In this document: piece after piece, positions 17,639 through 25,102 of the stretch | Position numbering within the stretch: position 1 is the first letter of the stretch | Layout: each line of letters opens with the position of its first letter | The notes under the pieces: generated by a model | Database searches by the model: none | The model's input: the letters and a program-made list of their open reading frames with translations, nothing else | Told to the model about the DNA's origin: nothing | Position numbers and translations under genes: made by a program | NCBI GenBank assembly: GCA_008933615.1 | Contig: WBUR01000029.1 | Coordinates: 1 to 54,667, forward strand | Direction: 5' to 3' | Source of the DNA: a bacterium | GTDB lineage: Bacteria > CLD3 > SB21 | Length of the DNA: 54,667 bases

Positions 17639-18055
17639 ATGTCCATTCAGATTTTCGCTTCTCAAAAAAAGCATTCTATTCCTACAATTAAAATAAAAAA
17701 ACTCATCCGGCTTATATCGCGGGCTGAAAACGGAAAATTGCCGAACAGTTTGTCTATCGTCTTCCTGAGCAACGCCGCCATGCGCCGTATTAATAAACGT
17801 TTTCTAAAACACGATTATGCTACGGATGTTATTTCGTTTAATCTCTCGTCGGAAAGATCTCTTGAGGGTGAGATTTATATCGGATTGGATAAAGCCGTGA
17901 CGCAGGCGCGGGAATTCAACGTTCCGCTCTCTAACGAAATTCTGAGGCTCGCCGCGCACGGATTTCTTCATATTCTGGGGCATACTGATGACACGATACG
18001 AAAAAAAAACAAGATGCTGAAATTGGGCGATTTTTACATTTTACAACTAAAATAG
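17639..18055 (+). CDS. ybeY: YbeY-family endoribonuclease
   Basis: Metal-dependent single-strand RNase acting in 16S rRNA 3'-end maturation and ribosome quality control. It has 138 residues, with the T-D-V-I-S-F block at 62-67 and G-E-I-Y-I after it, then the metal motif. That motif reads H107-G-F-L-H111-x5-D117 where the classical form is H-x3-H-x5-H: the third ligand is Asp, with an additional His at 115. Asp at this position also occurs in Bacteroidota-type YbeY. It begins 3 bp after the pgpH stop, the conserved pgpH-ybeY pairing, and nadC follows after 7 bp. Confidence 0.9.
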   Translation: MSIQIFASQKKHSIPTIKIKKLIRLISRAENGKLPNSLSIVFLSNAAMRRINKRFLKHDYATDVISFNLSSERSLEGEIYIGLDKAVTQAREFNVPLSNEILRLAAHGFLHILGHTDDTIRKKNKMLKLGDFYILQLK

Positions 18056-18062
18056 TACGGGT

Positions 18063-18911
18063 ATGGAATTATCCGATAACATCAAAAGCCTTATTGCCCT
18101 TAGCCTAAAGGAAGATATCGGACGTGGCGACATCACGACCTTATCCACGATTCCTTCGTCGCTTAACGGCAAAGGAATGGTTAAGGCAAAAGCAGCGGGC
18201 ATTTTGTGCGGAATGAAAGTGTTCACTGAAGTATTCAGACAAACAGATGCCTCTATCAAATGTAAGTGGCATTTCGAGGACGGGCAAATGCTGGCAGTGA
18301 ATCAAGTCTGTGTTTCTTTCGAAGGTCCGATGCAATCCATTCTTACGGCGGAACGAACGGCACTGAACTTTCTGCAGCGTATGAGCGGGATTGCAACGCT
18401 GACGCGTCGATACGTTGATTTAATAAAGCATACATCAGCGAAGATTATCGACACGCGAAAAACGACGCCGGTTTGGCGTGAACTTGAAAAATACGCCGTG
18501 CGAACCGGCGGCGGTTCTAATCACCGTATGGGTTTGTATGACATGTTCTTGATAAAAGATAATCATATAACGGCGTCCGGGAGCATCCCTTCAGCAATAG
18601 AAAACGCGATTCGCTATAACAACGAACGAAAACTTCGCTGCCGTATAGAAGTCGAAACGAAAAATCTGGATGAAGTTAATGAAGCCCTTCAATTCCCGAT
18701 TCAGCGCATCATGCTCGATAATATGAACCCGGAACAAATGAAGGAAGCAGTTAAGCTGATTAACCGGAAATGTGAAGTCGAAGCATCCGGAGGCGTTTCG
18801 CTTGCGACCGTCCAGATGATTGCCGAGACCGGCGTTGATTTTATCTCCGTTGGCGCGCTTACGCATTCCGCTCCTTCGATGGACTTAACTCTTTTAGTTG
18901 AAAAAGTGTAA
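18063..18911 (+). CDS. nadC: nicotinate-nucleotide pyrophosphorylase (quinolinate phosphoribosyltransferase)
   Basis: Converts quinolinate and PRPP to nicotinate mononucleotide in de novo NAD synthesis. The length of 282 is normal. Diagnostic blocks are E-D-I-G-R-G-D-I-T-T, the E-R-T-A-L-N-F-L-Q-R-M-S-G-I-A-T block, D-T-R-K-T-T-P, R-x-G-G-G-S-N-H-R-x-G-L and the I-K-D-N-H-I motif, with the late E-A-S-G-G-V. nadA and nadB are not in the window. It is part of the run acyl-CoA dehydrogenase - pgpH - ybeY - nadC - rpiB on the + strand. Confidence 0.95.
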   Translation: MELSDNIKSLIALSLKEDIGRGDITTLSTIPSSLNGKGMVKAKAAGILCGMKVFTEVFRQTDASIKCKWHFEDGQMLAVNQVCVSFEGPMQSILTAERTALNFLQRMSGIATLTRRYVDLIKHTSAKIIDTRKTTPVWRELEKYAVRTGGGSNHRMGLYDMFLIKDNHITASGSIPSAIENAIRYNNERKLRCRIEVETKNLDEVNEALQFPIQRIMLDNMNPEQMKEAVKLINRKCEVEASGGVSLATVQMIAETGVDFISVGALTHSAPSMDLTLLVEKV

Positions 18912-18956
18912 TTCAATTCGTATTATTACGAAATAAAATAATTACCGGAATCTCTG

Positions 18957-19598
18957 ATGGCACAAAAACTTATCACAGAAAAAATGGTTATTGAAACGGC
19001 CCGTTTTCAAAAAACGATGGAGGTGCCGAAAAAAGCCATGATCACCGCGCTTGCCAGAGACAAAGCCAAGCAACTGGGACTCCGATTCATTACTACCGAA
19101 GAAAATAAAACATGGGATCCCTCATCGCCTCTTAAACCCGGGGCTGACAACAAAATTGCTATCGGTTCTGATCATGGCGGGTATGCATTAAAAGAACACA
19201 TCAAAAAAACCTTGAGAGATTTGAATTTCCAGATCATTGATGTTGGAACTAATTCAAATCAGGCCGTTGACTATCCCGATTTTGCGCACGCGGTAGCGCT
19301 TTTAGTTTCGGACGGCGACTGCGTAAAAGGCATTATGATCGACGGCGCCGGTATAGGTTCCTGCATGACAGCAAATAAAGTTCCCCATGTACGTGCCGCC
19401 ATGTGCTACGATCTTACAACGGCTGTGAATAGCCGTGAACATAATAATGCCAATGTCTTGACCTTAGGCGGCAAGATGATCGGTGAACTTTTGGCAGATC
19501 AAATTGTGGACGTGTGGCTTAAAACAGAATTTGCCGGCGGCCGGCATCAGTCAAGAATTGACAAGATTACCAATACTGAAAAAAAATATTTTAAGTGA
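18957..19598 (+). CDS. rpiB: RpiB/LacA/LacB-family sugar-phosphate isomerase with N-terminal extension
   Basis: Interconverts ribose- and ribulose-5-phosphate or a related sugar-phosphate pair. The RpiB fold begins near residue 64 with I-A-I-G-S-D-H-G-G-Y and runs to G-G-R-H-x-x-R-I-D-K-I. The active-site loop reads M-I-D-G-A-G-I-G-S-C, so the Cys that acts as base in E. coli RpiB is Asp and a Cys sits further on; the later R-E-H-N His is kept. The first 60 residues include I-T-E-K-M-V and a V-P-K-K-A-M-I-T-A-L-A-R-D segment, resembling N-terminal extensions of enzymes found in microcompartment operons. No shell-protein gene is in the window. Its stop is 1 bp from the convergent ribBA gene. 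Confidence 0.87.
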   Translation: MAQKLITEKMVIETARFQKTMEVPKKAMITALARDKAKQLGLRFITTEENKTWDPSSPLKPGADNKIAIGSDHGGYALKEHIKKTLRDLNFQIIDVGTNSNQAVDYPDFAHAVALLVSDGDCVKGIMIDGAGIGSCMTANKVPHVRAAMCYDLTTAVNSREHNNANVLTLGGKMIGELLADQIVDVWLKTEFAGGRHQSRIDKITNTEKKYFK

Positions 19599-19599
19599 C

Positions 19600-20733
19600 C
19601 TAGAATTGTTCCTTTTGCCTTGACGTGATCGGTACCGATTCAACGATTTCCAAACCGTATCCGTCCAATCCGACGTATTTTTTATCATTGTTTGTCAGCA
19701 AACGAATTTTCTTGATCCCAAGATCGACGAGAATTTGCGACCCTACGCCCAAAGTTCTCCAGTCTTTATTCGTGTCGTGCGTGTGATGACTATCCAGCGC
19801 CGGCTCCTCTTCAAATGGAAATAATCCAAGGCCGCGACCGTCATCCCCCTGCAGATATAGTAGGATTCCCCGCCCTTCTTTCTCTATCATGTCCAGACAA
19901 TTAGCAATGTGCGATGACTGCGAATAATAGGCCGATCCGAATACGTCGCCCATCAGGCACTGCGCATGTACCCGAACAAGTATGGGTTCGCTCGTGTGAA
20001 TGTTGCCTTTCGTTATTGCGAGATGTTGATCGCCGTTCAGAATATTTTCGTACACGCGCACGTTAAATTTCCCGTAAAGGGAGGGCAATTCAATGTCCGT
20101 TGCGATGGAGCGGACAAATTTTTCTTTGTGCAGACGTTGATGAATAAGATCTTTGATCGTGATGATCTTCAGATTGAATTCTTTTGCCATTTCGATCAGA
20201 CGGGGGACGCGCGCCATAGATCCGTCTTCATCCATGATCTCACATAACACGCCCGCCGGATAAAGCCCTGCAAGGCGCGCGAGATCGACTGTCGCTTCCG
20301 TATGGCCTGACCTTTCCAGCACGCCGCCGTCGCGTGCCACCAACGGAAAAATATGACCGGGCCTGGCAAGATCATGCGGCTGCGTCTGATGGTCTATCAC
20401 CGTGCGGATGGTTAACGCGCGATCCGCCGCTGAAATGCCGGTCGACGTGCCCCGTTTCGCATCGATCGTCACGGTAAACGGTGTTGCGTGCAGTGCCGTG
20501 TTATTATCAACCATAATATTGAGATTCAATTCCTGCGCGCGCTGTTTTGATATAGCCATGCAGATCAAGCCGCGGCCGTGTTTGGCCATAAAGTTTATCG
20601 ACTCCGGTGTAACGCGTTCAGCAGCCAGAATAAAATCACCCTCATTTTCACGATCTTCATCATCGACGACAATTAAAATCTTACCTGCTTTATAATCGTC
20701 GATCGCCTCATCGATGGAGTTGAATTTATACAT
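19600..20733 (-). CDS. ribBA: RibBA: DHBP synthase with divergent GTP cyclohydrolase II domain
   Basis: 377 residues. The N-terminal half (1-200) is an intact 3,4-dihydroxy-2-butanone-4-phosphate synthase, with D-D-E-D-R-E-N-E-G-D at 24-33, R-G-T-S-T-G-I-S at 94-101 and the H-T-E-A motif at 144-147. The C-terminal half is a GTP cyclohydrolase II fold (V-R-V-H-A-Q-C at 253-259). Of the zinc triad spaced C-x10-C-x-C, only C259 remains; positions 270 and 272 are Tyr and Gln. The R-Q-E-G-R-G loop is Q-G-D-D-G-R-G and the following segment is shortened. The cyclohydrolase half may be inactive or altered. The ATG at 20733 overlaps the end of ribE by 8 bases. Confidence 0.92.
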   Translation of the reverse strand: MYKFNSIDEAIDDYKAGKILIVVDDEDRENEGDFILAAERVTPESINFMAKHGRGLICMAISKQRAQELNLNIMVDNNTALHATPFTVTIDAKRGTSTGISAADRALTIRTVIDHQTQPHDLARPGHIFPLVARDGGVLERSGHTEATVDLARLAGLYPAGVLCEIMDEDGSMARVPRLIEMAKEFNLKIITIKDLIHQRLHKEKFVRSIATDIELPSLYGKFNVRVYENILNGDQHLAITKGNIHTSEPILVRVHAQCLMGDVFGSAYYSQSSHIANCLDMIEKEGRGILLYLQGDDGRGLGLFPFEEEPALDSHHTHDTNKDWRTLGVGSQILVDLGIKKIRLLTNNDKKYVGLDGYGLEIVESVPITSRQKEQF

Positions 20734-21379
20734 GTATGAATCCTTTTTCTTTAAGAAATTCCTCAGTAATACGTGAAGGCGTGTCAGCTTCTGCTTTACG
20801 TGACAATAGTTTGTCAACATATTTTCCTATCATGTCAACTTCAATATTGACTAATTCGCCGGCGTGCCGTTGCGCTAAAGTCGTGACAGCCCATGTGTGC
20901 GGAATAATCGATACGGATACATTGTTTCCCTCGAGTTCCGCAATCGTAAGGCTGATTCCGTCCATGGCTATGGATCCTACGTGGATTAAATAACGCTCCA
21001 ATTCGGGCGGAATTTCTACAGTCACCCACCAACTCGTGCTACGTTCTTCTATCGAAAGAATGCGGCCAACGCCATCAACGTGGCCGAGCACAAGATGCCC
21101 CCCAAGACGGTCAGACAAACGCATGGCGCGTTCCAGATTAACTTCAGTTCCAATACCGAAACCGCTTAAAGTTGTTTTTTTTAAAGTCTCTTCCACAGCT
21201 TCTACATCGAAGATATGGGATTGAACGGCAACCGCCGTGAGACAGCATCCGTTAACGGCAATACTGTCATCGATTTTAAGATCGTTAAGTTTGTTCGATG
21301 AAATTGAAAACCGAACGCCGTCGCCGATTTTTTTGACGGCTGTAATTTTCCCTACATCTTCGATTAGTCCCGTAAACAT
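20726..21379 (-). CDS. ribE: riboflavin synthase alpha chain
   Basis: Dismutates two 6,7-dimethyl-8-ribityllumazines to riboflavin. The 217 residues comprise two lumazine-binding barrels. The first starts with the diagnostic M-F-T-G-L-I-E and includes the C-L-T-A-V block and G-G-H-L-V-L-G-H-V-D-G. The second has M-D-G-I-S-L-T and ends near E-V-D-M-I-G-K-Y. The start at 21379 gives the invariant MFTG N-terminus; a seven-residue upstream extension is also open but unlikely. It is the upstream gene of the ribE-ribBA pair. ribD and ribH are not in the window. Symbol usage (ribE versus ribC) differs between species. Confidence 0.94.
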   Translation of the reverse strand: MFTGLIEDVGKITAVKKIGDGVRFSISSNKLNDLKIDDSIAVNGCCLTAVAVQSHIFDVEAVEETLKKTTLSGFGIGTEVNLERAMRLSDRLGGHLVLGHVDGVGRILSIEERSTSWWVTVEIPPELERYLIHVGSIAMDGISLTIAELEGNNVSVSIIPHTWAVTTLAQRHAGELVNIEVDMIGKYVDKLLSRKAEADTPSRITEEFLKEKGFIHV

Positions 21380-21392
21380 ACATACCTTTGGT

Positions 21393-21707
21393 TTATTCAA
21401 AATGAACGCCGGTACCGCAGGCCGTAACCATTAACATACTTTGGCCGATGGTCTCGTAGTCGATATCCACGGCAACGACGGCATTTGCGCCCATGGCCTG
21501 TGCCTGGTCTTCCATCTCTTTTACGGCAATCGCTTTTGCTTTCCTGAGTTCTTCCTCGTATGACGCCGATCGACCGCCGACAATGTCACGAATTCCGGCG
21601 AAGAAATCTCTAAAAATATTTGCTCCTAAAATGGCTTCGCCGCTGACTAAACCGTAATATTTAGTGATGCGTTTCCCTTCAATATTCGGGGTCGTTACTA
21701 CCAGCAT
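21393..21707 (-). CDS. YbjQ-family (UPF0145) protein
   Basis: A 104-residue cytoplasmic protein of the YbjQ/heavy-metal-binding-domain family. It starts with V-T-T-P-x-I-E-G and has the [14 protein letters not shown] block. It then has a central R-S-A-S-Y-E-E-E-L segment and [14 protein letters not shown]. Family members form pentameric rings; their biochemical role is not established. Ends 13 bp before the ribE start on the same strand. AGGAGG lies ahead of the ATG. Confidence 0.88.
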   Translation of the reverse strand: MLVVTTPNIEGKRITKYYGLVSGEAILGANIFRDFFAGIRDIVGGRSASYEEELRKAKAIAVKEMEDQAQAMGANAVVAVDIDYETIGQSMLMVTACGTGVHFE

Positions 21708-21747
21708 GATTTTATCCTCCTTAAAAATTGCTCAACAAAAGCGTGTC

Positions 21748-21930
21748 CTAGTTCTTTAGATATTTATCGTAAATAGCCTGTAATTTTTTCAATGACATGG
21801 AATCCAGGTCTTCCTCGTCTTTAACGCGATTATACAACTTCCTAAACTCATATTCATCGTCGGGTTTTAATTTATGACTCGCGTAATACTGAATGTCTTC
21901 ACACATTTTTCTTACCTCACTAAACGTCAT
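21748..21930 (-). CDS. small conserved-looking helical protein (60 aa)
   Basis: A hypothetical protein of 60 residues, not recognised. It is highly charged, with K/E/D making up a large share, and predicted all-helical with no signal peptide or Cys. It is credible as a gene because it starts 1 base after the doxX stop, with a GGAG inside the doxX end as its ribosome site, and lies in a consistent - strand series. It may be co-translated with doxX. No function is proposed. Confidence 0.65.
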   Translation of the reverse strand: MTFSEVRKMCEDIQYYASHKLKPDDEYEFRKLYNRVKDEEDLDSMSLKKLQAIYDKYLKN

Positions 21931-21931
21931 A

Positions 21932-22342
21932 TCAGTCTCCGTGTTTTTTTACCAGATTCTCCAATGAAAAACTTCCGCTGCCGCTGTAAAGAGTCCCCAT
22001 CGATAAAACCAGCATCTGAACGGCATGCTCCATTTCGCGGTAGGGATCGTTACGATGAACAAAGAAGACCGCTACCATCATCACGATGATCACGCCAAGG
22101 CTGGCCTGGCGCGTCAATAATCCAAGGCCGATCATTATACCTCCAAAAAACTCCACGCCGCCGGCCAAATAAGCGCAACCAACGGGAAATGGGAAGTTTA
22201 TTTTTGTAAGATAATCGATCATCTTTTGCGGGGCGCCGGGTCCGAAGAGTTTATTGTATCCATGAAAAACGAAGATCATAGCTACACCCATTCGTAAAAA
22301 GAATACGCTTACATGATTATATTTTTGAAAAAAACGGAACAT
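21932..22342 (-). CDS. DoxX-family membrane protein
   Basis: A 136-residue inner-membrane protein with four predicted helices. It has the DoxX signature: F-H-G-Y-N-K-L-F-G-P-G at about 27-37, then the A-G-G-V-E-F-F-G-G helix, and the conserved L-L-T-R-x-A-x-L-G before the third helix. Family members are linked to quinone or redox stress systems, but no single reaction is established. GGAG lies before the start. Confidence 0.85.
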   Translation of the reverse strand: MFRFFQKYNHVSVFFLRMGVAMIFVFHGYNKLFGPGAPQKMIDYLTKINFPFPVGCAYLAGGVEFFGGIMIGLGLLTRQASLGVIIVMMVAVFFVHRNDPYREMEHAVQMLVLSMGTLYSGSGSFSLENLVKKHGD

Positions 22343-22421
22343 GGAAGAGACTCCTTTGTTTATGCAATTGTAAAAACAATCATCACCTGATGCTGAATGT
22401 TAAACAATAAGCTAAAATATA

Positions 22422-23291
22422 CTACTTGAGATTTATTACAAAATCTACGTATGGAATACCAATACCTACATCTCCGTTGACACCTGTTGGACGAATGAAG
22501 GCCAGATCAATAGCTAATCCTTCACCAAAAAATCTAAGACCAAATGACAAAAAACTGCCATCACTATTCGGTACTATCCAGTTTTCCGTTACGAAAGCGG
22601 TACGCCGTGTAAGCCGTTTCTCGGCACCGAGCATTATAATCGGTTTGTCGGCTACGTGTGAACCTGAATAGCCCCAACCAAGACCCGCTGTTACACTTCC
22701 ATCAGAATTACCGATACTTCCAACTCCATAGTGAATTCCAATTGTTTCACCACCACCGGTCGCACCCATTAGCAGTGTACCGACGGCAACATTGACACTC
22801 TTGGCTACTTGAAAACCGACTTTAGGCGTTAAATAATAAACTTGCTCAGGAGCACCTGGAAAAATGGATATACCGCCTCCCATGGTAATATTATTGGTAA
22901 TTCCAAAAGCACCCCCAATAAAGAATATATAAATATTCTGAAAGTAACCCTCTCCGCTTTTTAACATTCGCCCGGTTGGCGCAATATAGAGACGCGTCGA
23001 ATTTGGATTAGGAAACCAGTATTCACCATTGTGGATGGACTTAGTTAATATCTCTTTTATGTCCTTGATCTTCTGAATGGGAATCTGGACAATTCCAACG
23101 TTGGATTCAAATCTGATATCAGCCTCATTAATTTCAATAATTCTGCCGTTTAAAGTCGATCCGTCGGTAGTTGTCAATATCTGAACCGTTGTAGAGTCTG
23201 GAATTTTGATCTTATCTTTGATATTCGTTTGAGAATAAAGAGGTAGAATTATTAGCATGGAGAACATTATTGCTTGCCAACATGCATTCAT
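22422..23291 (-). CDS. predicted secreted / outer-membrane beta-rich protein
   Basis: 289 residues, not assigned to a named family. A signal peptide (1-20, ending L-Y-S-Q) is followed by an N-terminal module around residues 35-75 with a D-G-S-T-L-N-G-R-I-I-E-I pattern, like small beta-domains that precede many FCB outer-membrane proteins. After that come glycine-rich alternating strands (about 100-289), ending in a hydrophobic V-D-F-V-I-N-L-K, consistent with an outer-membrane beta-barrel. AGGAG lies 6 bases before the ATG. It stands alone between doxX and the ETF-QO gene. Confidence 0.65.
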   Translation of the reverse strand: MNACWQAIMFSMLIILPLYSQTNIKDKIKIPDSTTVQILTTTDGSTLNGRIIEINEADIRFESNVGIVQIPIQKIKDIKEILTKSIHNGEYWFPNPNSTRLYIAPTGRMLKSGEGYFQNIYIFFIGGAFGITNNITMGGGISIFPGAPEQVYYLTPKVGFQVAKSVNVAVGTLLMGATGGGETIGIHYGVGSIGNSDGSVTAGLGWGYSGSHVADKPIIMLGAEKRLTRRTAFVTENWIVPNSDGSFLSFGLRFFGEGLAIDLAFIRPTGVNGDVGIGIPYVDFVINLK

Positions 23292-23343
23292 GTTTTCTCC
23301 TGTTAGGGATTGGTGATCTGAGAATTATTAAACAAAACACATC

Positions 23344-25053
23344 CTACATATTCTTATATATCGGCCCGCCGCCGCCTTCGGGCGTGACCCAGTTGATAAC
23401 CTGATACGGATCGGCAATATCGCACGTTTTACAATGAACGCAGTTTGAAAAATCAATTCGAAGTTGGCTGGGCTTTCCTTCTTCGGGAATTATCATATTA
23501 TAAACTTGCGCGGGACAAAAATGCTGGCACGGATTTCCGTATTCTTCTTTACATCGCGTATTGCAAATATTTGCCAGGTCGTCCGGTTGAATCACTAAAT
23601 GACAGGGCTGATTTTCTTCATGTTTGGTTCCTGAATAATATACATCGGTTAATTTCTCAAAAGTTATTTTTTCATCCGCTTTCACTTTTGTTATCGGCGA
23701 GCCCGATTCCGATTTCTTCTTCATATGTTCGTAGTCCACATGAAGCAATGTCCGTTTTTTGGTGCCCCCGTTGGTAAGATAAATTTGCAAACCTGCTTTG
23801 ATCATCCCGGAATAGAAACTACCCGTGAAATTTTGGCGCCAATTTCGCGAACCCCAAAGTTCACGATAGGCCCAGCTGGCACGGAACAATTCATCAAATC
23901 GTTTCAAAGTCGATTCAGAATAATCCTGTTTCTGAAGAGCTTCAAACGCCGCTTCCGCCGCCAGCATGCCGGATTTGATAGCTAGATGAATTCCTTTCAG
24001 CCGTGAGATATTTATAAATCCTCCTGATTCTCCGATCAGCATAACGCCGTCAGCGTAGAGCTTCGGCATCGACCAATATCCGCCTTCGGAAACTGTTTTC
24101 GCACCGTAACCGCTCATTTTTCCGCCGTCCAATAGGCCTGCGATATATGGATGCGTCTTAAATTTTGTAAAAGCGGCGTGCGGATCGAATGTTGGATTTG
24201 CATAATCCAGCGCGCTGACAAATCCAACGGAACAAGTCGTATCGCTCATCATGTAAATCCAGCTGCCGCCGTAATGATCCGAGGAAAGGGGCCAACCAGC
24301 CGTGTGAATGACCATACCTTTTTTCAGGCGCCCTGACGGAATTTCCCATATTTCTTTGACGCCGGTTCCATAAACCTGCGGGTTACGGTCCGAATCGAGT
24401 TTTAGCTTTGGCACTAATTGTTTGGTCAAACTCCCGCGAGGGCCTTCCCCCAAAATAGTTATTTTCGCATGAATATCTACGCCGGCCTCAAAATTGGATT
24501 TCAAATTTCCGTGATGATCAATACCTTTGTCTCCGGTGCGAATACCGATGACCTTGTCACCGTTATATAAAACTTCTTTCCCGGGAAACTCCGGAAAAAT
24601 ATTAACCGTATCGCTGAATTCTTTGCCGATTTGATCCGCCAGCCACTCAGCGACCTTATTAAGCGAACAGATGTAATTGCCGTGATTCTGTAAGGTCGGC
24701 GGAAGAACGGGGAATTTTAATTTTCCTTTTTCCGTGAGAAGATAAACAGATTCTCCCGTCACTGCACTTTCCACAGGAAAACCTTTTTTAATAAAATCCG
24801 GTATGAGTTCCTTAATCCCGGACGGATCCATAACGGCGCCGGACAACATGTGATCGCCGACATTTTTCCCTTTTTCCAGAATCCCAATCCCATTTTCCAG
24901 TTGAATTTTCTGTCCTTGTTTGGTACCGCTTTCAATTGCGTCATTATGTTTCTTGATCAAATCAGCTAAATGATAAGCCCCGGCCAGGCTTGACGGACCG
25001 GCGCCAACGAAAAGCACATCCATTTCCATCACATCGCGTTGAATCTCTGCCAT
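23344..25053 (-). CDS. electron-transfer flavoprotein:ubiquinone oxidoreductase
   Basis: Passes electrons from ETF (reduced by acyl-CoA and other dehydrogenases) to membrane quinone. 569 residues. It has an N-terminal FAD-binding G-A-G-P-S-S-L at 17-23, then the A-G-x-H-L-A-D-L block. A middle domain contains the G-E-G-x-R-G-S-L-T-K motif and a W-S-M-P-K-L segment. The C-terminal domain has a [4Fe-4S] site, with Cys-rich N-T-R-C-K-E-E-Y-G-x-P-C and N-C-V-H-C-K-T-C-D-I-A-D-P. ETF alpha/beta subunits are not in the window. GAGGGA lies upstream of the start. Confidence 0.94.
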   Translation of the reverse strand: MAEIQRDVMEMDVLFVGAGPSSLAGAYHLADLIKKHNDAIESGTKQGQKIQLENGIGILEKGKNVGDHMLSGAVMDPSGIKELIPDFIKKGFPVESAVTGESVYLLTEKGKLKFPVLPPTLQNHGNYICSLNKVAEWLADQIGKEFSDTVNIFPEFPGKEVLYNGDKVIGIRTGDKGIDHHGNLKSNFEAGVDIHAKITILGEGPRGSLTKQLVPKLKLDSDRNPQVYGTGVKEIWEIPSGRLKKGMVIHTAGWPLSSDHYGGSWIYMMSDTTCSVGFVSALDYANPTFDPHAAFTKFKTHPYIAGLLDGGKMSGYGAKTVSEGGYWSMPKLYADGVMLIGESGGFINISRLKGIHLAIKSGMLAAEAAFEALQKQDYSESTLKRFDELFRASWAYRELWGSRNWRQNFTGSFYSGMIKAGLQIYLTNGGTKKRTLLHVDYEHMKKKSESGSPITKVKADEKITFEKLTDVYYSGTKHEENQPCHLVIQPDDLANICNTRCKEEYGNPCQHFCPAQVYNMIIPEEGKPSQLRIDFSNCVHCKTCDIADPYQVINWVTPEGGGGPIYKNM

Positions 25054-25102
25054 ATTTATTCCCTCTCAAATTGATTCATGAATTTGTTTGATCATGCCTT
25101 CG

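Noticed and set aside
18957-19598. Bacterial microcompartment locus around rpiB
   Set aside because: No shell or signature-enzyme genes on either side in this window.
19966-20695. Plus-strand ORFs inside ribBA
   Set aside because: Antisense frames of a strongly conserved gene.
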